Origin: Candidatus Altimarinota bacterium
Lineage (GTDB): Bacteria; Patescibacteriota; Gracilibacteria; BD1-5; UBA2023
NCBI GenBank assembly: GCA_028689205.1
Contig: JAQTWP010000002.1
Span: 62,001-126,000, forward strand
Direction of reading: 5' to 3'
DNA: 64,000 nt
Positions 56,504-64,000 of the stretch are shown here, piece after piece. A program made the position numbers and the translations under genes. Positions within the stretch are counted from its first letter, which is position 1; every line of letters begins with the position of its first letter. The notes below the pieces were generated by a model. It did not search any database. It was not told the origin of the DNA and saw only the letters and a program-made list of their open reading frames with translations.

Positions 56504-57331
56504 ATGAATAATAAAAATATAGAAATAAAAAACATTTCTCCTGAAAAACTTGTAATAAAAAGATTACAAGAACTTTGAGCTTTAAAAGAAATTCCAGGTT
56601 TAAAAGTCAAAGATATATGAAAATGAATTGTTTTGGTTGAAAGAGAATGAAATGTTAAAAGATATTATAAAGTTTTAGATTGAAAAGTTGAGGTTATTTT
56701 TAATATTGCATATTTAAGAGATGATTTGTATTTTAAAAATTGAACTTATAAAGCTTGATATAGAGAAATAAAAGATTCAAAATGAGTTTATAACATGTAT
56801 TCTCTAAAAGATATAGATTTTGATACGTGAAATCCTAAAGTTTGAGTAAAACCAGTAGATATACATAGTCAAAAATATTTTGAAATTTGGATTAATATCA
56901 ATTTTTTTGAATCCAAGTTAATGACAGAATCATTTAAACTTGAGGATAAAGGATGATGATATACAAAAATGAGTGATGGTAAACTTGAAAGAAAAATTGA
57001 TGCTTGAGCTCTAAGAATAGCTGATTTAATAAGTTTAGTCGATGAAAAAAGAAAGGTTATTACAAAAGAACAGTTTAATAAATATTTACCAATTCTTCAA
57101 TCAATACTTCTTAGTCAGATTTGAGATTCAAGATTTGAAAAACTTTGAGAATCTATAAATGAAAGAGAAATTAAATTCTACGTAGATTATTGATATATTA
57201 CAAAAGATTTAGCTAGAGAATGTTACAGAAAACTTAGAGAATTAGAAGAGATTAAACAAAAAAAAGAGAAATGAGAAAAAGAAATTCATTCTAAAACTCA
57301 TTTTGAAACACAAGAAATTCAAACTGCTTAA
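56504..57331 (+). CDS. Hypothetical protein linked to the 921-residue gene
   Basis: This 275-residue soluble protein begins MNNKNIEIKNISPEKLVIKRL. It has a beta-rich N-terminal half (GIVLVEREGNVKRYYKVLDG) and a helical C-terminal half ending in charged coiled coil. It lies five bases after the stop of the 921-residue gene, so an operon is very likely and a partner role is possible. No domain is recognised. Confidence 0.7.
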
Positions 57332-57706
57332 TTATTTTTTGGTAGATTTTCCTCAAAGTTTATTAACCAATTCAGTATAAATAATGTTTTTTATTTCTGG
57401 AGATTCTAATAAAATATCTTTATCAAATACATTATGTTCTTCAGTTTTTTTCAAAGATTGAGACATTAAAATCATATTTACCTTTAGATTAATATATTCA
57501 TTATCCATATCTTTAAAACCCTTGAAGCCACAACCACTTGTTTTGCTGAAATCATAAAATCTTGGTTCTTTATCAGTTCATCTTGTTAATATAAACGAAA
57601 CAGCAAAAGTGATAGCTACACTTAATAATTTCCAATTTAAAAAATTAGAACTTTTGGAAAGTTTATTTATATCGGAATTTCTATTAGATTTATTAGGTGT
57701 TTTCAT
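57332..57706 (-). CDS. Small membrane-anchored protein
   Basis: This 124-residue protein has a basic, Asn/Ser-rich N-terminus, one membrane helix (about 32-48) and a mainly helical outer part. Its stop is adjacent to the convergent 275-residue gene. It lies downstream of the ankyrin lipoprotein gene on the same strand. No family is recognised. Confidence 0.68.
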
Positions 57707-57741
57707 AAACAAAATTTAGTTATGTAAATGACTATTAAAAA

Positions 57742-58599
57742 CTATTTTGTTTTATAAGAATCTAATAATTTTAATATTTTATTATCCTTATCTTTTTCAA
57801 TGTAATGATAGACTGTTTTTCATTTATTGTCATTTTTGGATATTTTCGCTCATGCGCTGAGTAAAAGTTTCATTCAATCAATATTATGTAAAATAACAGC
57901 ATACATTAAAGGAGTTATTCAATATGAACTATATGCATTAACATCAGCTCATTGTGAAATTAGATATTCTAATATTTTAGGATTAGAATCACTTAAAGCA
58001 GAAAATACTGCCTTATTACCTAATTTATCTAAACAATGAATATCTCATCATCTTGCTCATAATAATTCTTTAAGTCATGCAAGATTTCATTCTAGAGAAT
58101 ATACGGATAGTTCTATTTGATTATCAATTTTCTTAAATTCTCACTTTTTTATTAGTTCCATTTCATATTGGATATATTTTTTAGGAATTCACCTTGTACC
58201 AATAATTTTTTCAAGCATAAAAGATATTTCTCTCTCTTGTTGGTCTTTTGGCATATTTTCATAAATGTCTTTTGCTGGAGAACCCAAGTATCATATTCAA
58301 AATCTTTTTACCACTTCTGTTCAATTTGCTTCAATTATTCTCTTATCCTGCGATTCAATTAAAAATTTACTAATTTTCTTTGAAAGTTCCTCTCGTGTTC
58401 TTTCACTGGTTTTATGAATTCAAACCGATTCTTGTACTTCTTCTATAATTTCTGCGGAAGTTTGTTCCTTTTGACATCATGTTGCTATGATTAATGAAAT
58501 TACAGAACTTATTCCTAGTTTAACTAAATTTAAATTAGAAATTAGAGCTGGTGTTTCATTAAGGTTTCTCGGTGAAATTAGGTTAAGTTCTTTTTTCAT
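57742..58599 (-). CDS. Ankyrin-repeat protein with probable lipid anchor
   Basis: This 285-residue protein has an N-terminal charged part, then a hydrophobic segment ending ISLIIATGC, a lipobox-like Cys near residue 42. The C-terminal third contains two to three ankyrin-type repeats, including ILEYLISQGADVNAYSSYGITPLMYAV and GMKLLLSAGAKIS. Ankyrin repeats bind other proteins. A surface location fits an organism living attached to hosts, though this is inferred. The middle section has FEREISFMLEKIIG-like helices of unknown role. Confidence 0.78.
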
Positions 58600-58991
58600 T
58601 TTAACTACATTAGGGATTATTATTAATATAACAATTTTGTAGAATTTGTCTAGTACATTATATTATACACTTACTCAAAATTAATAAAAAGAAATTATTT
58701 AGATTACATTACTGCACATAAAAGATATAATTGATCATTCTAAGATTTGTATTTGTTTTATGTTCTTTCAAATATATATTCTAATTTTTTCATTCCACCA
58801 ATTATTTTAGCTTTATATTTAAATAATATTTATGCTTTAAATATGGTTTTATTTAATTTAATTTGAACTTATTTAGCTAATTATTTTTATAAAATTAAAT
58901 AACTTTCCACTAGAAACTTCTGAAAATAGTCATTATTTTGCATAAAAACGAGTAATATATTATAATAGTATATATTTTAAGTGAATTATTT
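58600..58991. pseudogene. Intergenic region with decayed membrane-protein remnant
   Basis: Bases 58734-58790 resemble 53283-53337. A frame from about 58786 to 58902 reads FFIPPIILALYLNN and ends in a stop, with frameshifts before it. This looks like a membrane gene that has decayed. No complete gene is present. The promoter of the 115-residue gene is probably near 58955-58975. Confidence 0.45.
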
Positions 58992-59339
58992 ATGCTTTAT
59001 CCATATAAAAATACTTGGGAAATATACAATATTGTAGATATTGTGAAAACAATATTTCTGGATTATCCAGAGGTTATTAATTGAATAATATTCAAGATAT
59101 TTGCACTATCTCAAGATAAAATGATATTTGCAGATTTTTTGGATAAATTAAAATTGATTAATGATGATATTTTGAGTTGAAATATCGATGAAGAATCACA
59201 AAAATTACTTATAAATAAATTGAATTCCATAATTCAACAATATGATAAAATAAGAAATTTTAAAAATAAAATGGAGTATGTAAATAAAAAAGAAAATAAT
59301 AATGAAAATATAGAAGATATATTTAATAATTTTTACTAA
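58992..59339 (+). CDS. Small hypothetical protein
   Basis: This 115-residue protein begins MLYPYKNTWEIYNIVDIVK. It has a mixed strand-helix first half and a Lys/Asn/Glu-rich coiled C-terminus. It is the first of three closely packed genes (next start one base after its stop). No family is recognised. Confidence 0.65.
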
Positions 59340-59340
59340 A

Positions 59341-59931
59341 ATGTCTTGAATAGAAGGTAATAAAATAATAAAAACTCACAATCCAAATTCTTGACTAGAT
59401 GAATCTTTTTTAGTGCAAAATTGAAAACTAGAAGATAAAGACAGAATTATCTCTAGTGAAGAACTAGAAAAACTTGTAAAACAAAGAGAAATTGCTATAC
59501 AAGAAACAAGATTTTCAATTCTTTTAAATAAATATGACGAATCTGATGAAGAAAATAAGAAAAATATTGAAAAATTAATAATAAAAAATTATGATGATAA
59601 TCCAAACAATGAAACTAGTAATTTTCATTTATGAGTATTCTATTACAAAAATTTAGATAAAATGTTATTTTTTCTATGAAAATCATTACATTTTTGAATA
59701 AAACATAAAAAAGATATAGAAGATTTAACAAAAAATTATTTTATAAGATTAACAAATAAATTTATAACAAATCCTGATATAATAACAATAAATGAAAAAA
59801 ATATAAAACAGATAAATGATTATGGGCTATCTTGAATCTATAGAGAATTCCTAAACAAACAATTAAAAAAATGAGAATTGAATATTAATGAAATGGAATT
59901 AATTAATAAGATAATATCTAATCTAAAGTAA
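59341..59931 (+). CDS. Hypothetical protein
   Basis: This 196-residue soluble protein begins MSGIEGNKIIKTHNPNSGLD and is rich in Lys, Glu, Asn and Ile, with mainly helical segments and no membrane helix. It is one base away from the upstream gene and one base away from the next, showing an operon. Function is unknown. Confidence 0.68.
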
Positions 59932-59932
59932 T

Positions 59933-60175
59933 ATGTGATGAGAAAAAATGGAAAACAAAAAAACACAAGAAGAATCATTAAATGAATGAAATGATTGAGC
60001 CAGTGAGTGAATTAGGAAAAAAATAAAGGGCTTAGCAAAATCATTGGAAGATGCAATGTATAAACTTCTTAATGATGACCAATTAAAAGGTAGTTGAGAT
60101 AGAATAAAAAAAGTTGAGCCACCAAAACAGAGATCATGAGATGAAATAAAGAAATTTGAAGATAATTTCAATTAA
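59933..60175 (+). CDS. Small charged protein
   Basis: This 80-residue protein begins MGGEKMENKKTQEESLNEG. It starts with two TGA-encoded glycines and is nearly all charged residues. It is the last gene of a three-gene set. No family is recognised; the start could also be the internal Met6. Confidence 0.6.
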
Positions 60176-60199
60176 AACTAATTAATTTTAATATTGGAA

Positions 60200-62710
60200 T
60201 TATCTATTCAGAAAAATTGTCTTAACTATAACCCTAGAAGATTCTGCTCTTGTTATTCAATCATTGGGACGGAATTTTAATTCTCAATCAATAGTTTGTC
60301 ATCCGGCAATTCATAATTCTTTTGCTTTTTCGATATATTTTACCATCCATAGTCAATCTGCTGGAATATCTGTGAATTCTGTAACTATCGTGTCGCCTAG
60401 CTCAATTTTAGCTATGCTAAATAGCATTGCCAGAGCTTCGGCTCTTGATATGGAATCATTTGGTCTGAAAATAGTTTTTTTGGTTATAATATTTGATTCT
60501 GCATACTCTATTGATTGAAGTAATTTTAGCTTTTGTGGTCCGAGATTCGTAGTATCATATTTCACTCATGTTTTCTGGAATATGTAATCATTAAGATTAT
60601 TCACTGTTTCAGAATCCAAGATTCAATTGAGATTATTATTATATCAATTAGTATTAAGTATCTGTTGGATAAGAATTACGCTTGGATCAGTATTTCAAGT
60701 ATCAAGCATTTTTAATTCATATTTATCTCAGATAGTTGAGTAATTTCATTCTCAAGAATTTAAGTCAATTTCCTGTCATTTAATTCAGAATTCTTTTGCT
60801 TTCTCAACGTATTTTATCATCCAAGATCAATCGCTCGGAATATCTGAAAAAGTGGTTTGAGTTAAGTTTTCATCCGTTTGGATTCATAATGATTTCATAG
60901 TCATTGCCAAGAATTCTCATCTTGTGATTGGACTATTTGGTTTAAAAATATTTCAGACGTATCACTTTACAACTCACTTTAAGGCTAGATAAATTATATC
61001 TTTTTTTGCAAAAGAGCTATCAATATCTACGAACCATATTTTTTCTTTTAATGATTCTTGTTTTATTAATTCAATTCAAGTAAGAATATTCTTATAAAGT
61101 ATGTTAATATTTGTCTGGTTTTCTGTCGAATTATTTCATGCGTAATAATCATTCAATTTGAGAGCAAAAAGAGTGAAGCTATTAATTATTTTGTTATATT
61201 CCCTTACAAAATCAAGGTCGTAAGTTACAAAATAATCAATTCAATCAAAAGTAAGTTTTTTACCTAAAGAATCAATAAAAGCTAGAACTTTAGAATTAAT
61301 AATATTTCAAGTCAGATAACTAACTGAAGAGTTAAGATTATTAAAATATGTTTTATCTAATGTGCTTATGTTCAAATCCGCAATTGGAGATATATCCTGA
61401 TAATCAATATCTTCTGTAACTCATGAACTAGGTATATCTGTCCCCGGAATTGTACCCGAAGATGTTGTAGTTCATGTAGAGATTACAGTTCATGTAAAAG
61501 TAGCCCCAGTGTTTGTTGTTCCAGAATTCGTAATTATAGCCGTACAGACTTTATCATAGAAGTTTCCAGATAAATCTCAAGTTGGACAATAATCTATTGC
61601 TGGTAATGAAACTCATCCGCCTCATCCGCCTCCTCAAGATGGAGGAGTTACAGGAGCAGTTGTACAATTAACTCAGGTATAATTATCAGTACACGCTAGA
61701 GCAGTACAAGCTGGATATATTCAATAAGTTCAATGAGCAGGATTAACTCAACAACTAAAATTATAGATGTAAGTATATATTTTAGCATTCCCATATACAT
61801 CTGTAACTCTGACGTTCAGAGTGGTATTCGCGTTAATATTAATTCAAGAAGTATAAGCTATATATGTTCATCAAGTAGAGTAAGTTATAGTTCAACTTTC
61901 TGATAGATTAGACAATATTATTGTTTGAGAACTAGCGAAAGTTCATCCAGTAGAAGTTGAATTAGTAATTGTTGGTGGAGTTGTATCATTCTCGATAATA
62001 TTCTCATTATTAATAGTAATTCATCAGAAATTACCGCTTATTTGAGGAAGTATAGAGGTTCATATAGTTCAACCGCTAAAACTAATAGTCCACAGAGTTC
62101 CAGATCCAACTACCGAACCAGGTAATCAAGAGAAAGTCAAACCAGAAAAACTACTTGCAACCGTAGGTTGAGCTGTAGTAATCTGATATCAATCAATAAT
62201 TCAATCGTTATTCTGATCAAGAGAATTAGCCTTAAGTATAGTATTAGTTCAACTTACATTAACATTTATTGAATTAAGTAGAGTCGTAGCTGTTGGTGAA
62301 GTTCACAATAAATTAATTGTATGATTCCCCGAACTTAATACTTGGTATTTGGAATAGAATTCATAAATACAGTCCAAATCTGGCACAGTGAATTTGAATA
62401 AATTGCTAGAATATTGAATTGAAGTTGGATTACATGGTCAAGATGAAGGATTAGTAATTCATGAAAATCCAACTGGCAAATTAATTGAATAGGTATTAAT
62501 TCCACTTCAAGCTTTTGTCTGAACTATTGTTTCAAAATCAAGAGAAACTCAAGTACTTACATTAAAGGGTCAGTCCATAAAACTTGTTCAGGTAGAATAT
62601 GAACTTCAATCGCTGACTCTAGCATTAAAATTAGTAATATTAGCGAAAACACTACCAAATATTGCAGAAAAAAATGTAAGACCAAGAATTATTTTAAATG
62701 TATTTTTCAT
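60200..62710 (-). CDS. Secreted multidomain protein with SLH domains
   Basis: This 836-residue surface protein has a signal peptide (MKNTFKIILGLTFFSAIFGS), beta-rich N-terminal domains including a chitobiase-C-terminal-like unit (STGGTFASSQTIILSNLSESG then TITYSTGG), a Cys-containing section and a poly-Gly linker. The C-terminal half holds an SLH-type repeat (FKPNSPITRGEFLAMT ... SDIPSDGSWMIKYVEKAKEFGI), a peptidoglycan-binding-like section (VILIQQILNTNGYNN) and further SLH repeats (FRPNDSISRAEALAML, RPNDGITRAESSRVIV). SLH domains hold the protein to secondary cell-wall polymers. It is the last known gene of a surface operon. Confidence 0.9.
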
Positions 62711-62759
62711 AAATTAATTAGTTAATTTTTTTAATATAAGATTGATTATTATTTTAAAT

Positions 62760-62790
62760 AGATTTCTCCACGTCGGTCGAAATGACAAAA
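62760..62790. repeat. Dispersed GTCATT repeat
   Basis: A unit of the repeat family on the minus strand (AGATTTCTCCACGTCGGTCG, then AAATGACA) lies between the SLH and TIG-like genes. Confidence 0.65.
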
Positions 62791-62833
62791 AGGAATTATT
62801 AAAATGCCATTTTGGGAATTTATTTATGTAATT

Positions 62834-63820
62834 TTATTCAATTATTCGTAATATTTTTGCTTCTTCATATATTCATGATGTATCCATAAGATTGAAGTTG
62901 TAGTTTCATGCGGGTATATCTTTTGGGATTTTAACAGAGAGAACATTATCATTAATTATTTGAAATGCTGTATTTTTGAGAACTATATTATTACTTAATT
63001 GCAGAGAAATTAATTTTTTGAATCAATTTCATTGAAGAATAACATATTTTTCTGTATTATTATCAATAATTCTTGGAGTTATAAAGGCTATATTTATATT
63101 ATTTTTGGAATAATCAAAATGAAGTTTGGAATTAATAGGAATAATCTGACCATCAAAAGTATTAATCATAATAAAGTAATCTCAAGTTCAGAAAATACTT
63201 TTATTAATTGTAATATATGCAATATTGTCCTCTATAATAGGCTTAAAAGCTTTTTCTCAAATCATTATAAATTGGATTGAGTCAAGATTAGTACCTTTTA
63301 TAGTAAGCAAGTTATTAATATTGGAATTGAAGTTTATTTGACCTAGAGTTATATTGGAAGGAATTCATTCTATTTTTTTTACAATTTCTTCTTCTTTTGG
63401 ATTATCAATCTCACTTACTTGCTCGATATTTAATTCATCTTCATTAAGATTTGTTTTGTTATTTTTTGAAATCACTTCTAGCTTAATTATTACAGGTTTT
63501 TCTTTTGTGATTTTTAAATTATTTATTGCTTCGATATTAGATATTTCTCAGTTAATTGAAATATTTTTTATATCAAAATTACTCTCCAAATCTTTGATAT
63601 TCACTCTATAAAATCAATTTCATTCTATAATAAAATTAAGTTCTAGATTGTCTCATTTTTTATAAGGAATATTGTTTTCAAAATCAGTTCACCAGCTTAT
63701 ATTTTTTTGAAGAGTTGTTATTTTAACATCATTTACGGATGATTTTTGAATATAAAAAAAACTTCATATTATTAGGGATAAAGAGAAGAAAAATATCAAG
63801 GAAAAATATATTTTTTTCAT
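62834..63820 (-). CDS. Surface protein with TIG/IPT-like domains
   Basis: This 328-residue protein has one N-terminal membrane anchor or signal (MKKIYFSLIFFFSLSLIIG). Strand-rich repeats follow with TIG/IPT-like starts, LLTIKGTNLDSIQFIIIGEKA and YVILQGNGFKKLISLQLSNN, and an acidic linker between the first and second halves. TIG domains are immunoglobulin-like and common in adhesins. It starts two bases after the stop of the next upstream gene and precedes the SLH-protein gene, indicating an envelope operon. Confidence 0.8.
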
Positions 63821-63822
63821 TT

Positions 63823-64000
63823 TTAATAAACGTAAATATTCAAATCTTTTGTAACAATTCAAGTTGACGTTTCTCCAGTTGCATAAGGAGTAGTAAGAGT
63901 AAGTGTTATTTTGTCCAAGCTACCAGTAGGTACTGATGAAGGAGTAATATATGTAAAATTGATATAAGCTCAACTAAGTGAATCGAATGTAGATATTTGT
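63823..64000 (-). CDS. C-terminal end of a surface-type protein (partial)
   Basis: The last 58 residues of a gene that runs off the right edge are visible: they contain SLSGAYINFTYITPSSVPTG and end STGIVTKDLNIYVY. The composition is Thr/Ser-rich and beta-like, as in secreted adhesins. Its stop is two bases before the TIG-like gene's start, so both belong to one operon. Confidence 0.75.

Overview
The window reads correctly only if TGA is a sense codon for glycine (genetic code 25). In groEL, miaA, uvrB, ligA, prfA, tsaD and nearly every other gene, in-frame TGA falls where the protein family has glycine, while TGG still encodes tryptophan and genes stop at TAA or TAG. Together with the low GC content and the small-genome style of gene packing, this points to the candidate phyla Gracilibacteria (BD1-5/GN02) or Absconditabacteria (SR1) of the CPR/Patescibacteria. 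I cannot decide between the two. Gene starts rarely show a Shine-Dalgarno sequence. All gene limits below were derived by reading TGA as glycine.

Layout. 1-688: a repeat cluster. 0.7-23 kb: mostly housekeeping genes, namely groEL, an RsbW-like ATPase, an HD phosphohydrolase, a pyrimidine-dimer glycosylase-like protein, miaA, an MFS transporter, SH3 and LysM proteins, ligA, a double-length ThyX-like protein with dUTPase, a PAS-GGDEF protein, a 5'-3' exonuclease, a STAS protein, a FemAB-like transferase and tsaD. 23.3-23.9 kb: a second repeat cluster. 23.9-26.8 kb: a membrane protein and an FtsA-like ATPase. 27-31.7 kb: a glycine-rich repeat lipoprotein, uvrB and a BRO-type antirepressor gene flanked by 47-bp direct repeats. 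32-36.2 kb: a two-component system followed by three envelope proteins; three of the gene starts carry the same 11-bp-spaced operator. 36.4-42.5 kb: rsmA, an Hsp20 operon, a PilC/GspF protein, a tail-collar-like protein and prfA (RF1).

42.6-60.2 kb is accessory in character. It starts at a tRNA-Leu(CAA) gene whose 3' end is copied twice nearby (once inverted) as the ends of a 141-bp element. Then come a lipase-like protein with a partner gene, a protein with an HEKTH zinc-protease motif, a large pilin-FecR-LamG fusion tightly linked to two Fic genes (the second with a broken active-site motif), a 921-residue protein of unknown function with an internal hydrophobic region, an ankyrin-repeat lipoprotein and several unknown small genes. 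60.2-64 kb holds a cell-surface operon on the minus strand: an SLH-domain protein, a TIG-like protein and a partial CDS.

The strongest candidates for something undescribed are the pilin/FecR/LamG-Fic-Fic cluster, the two-component regulon with its visible operator, the tRNA-derived inverted-repeat element, and a dispersed repeat inserted in frame within ligA. That last insertion is translatable only because TGA is glycine.
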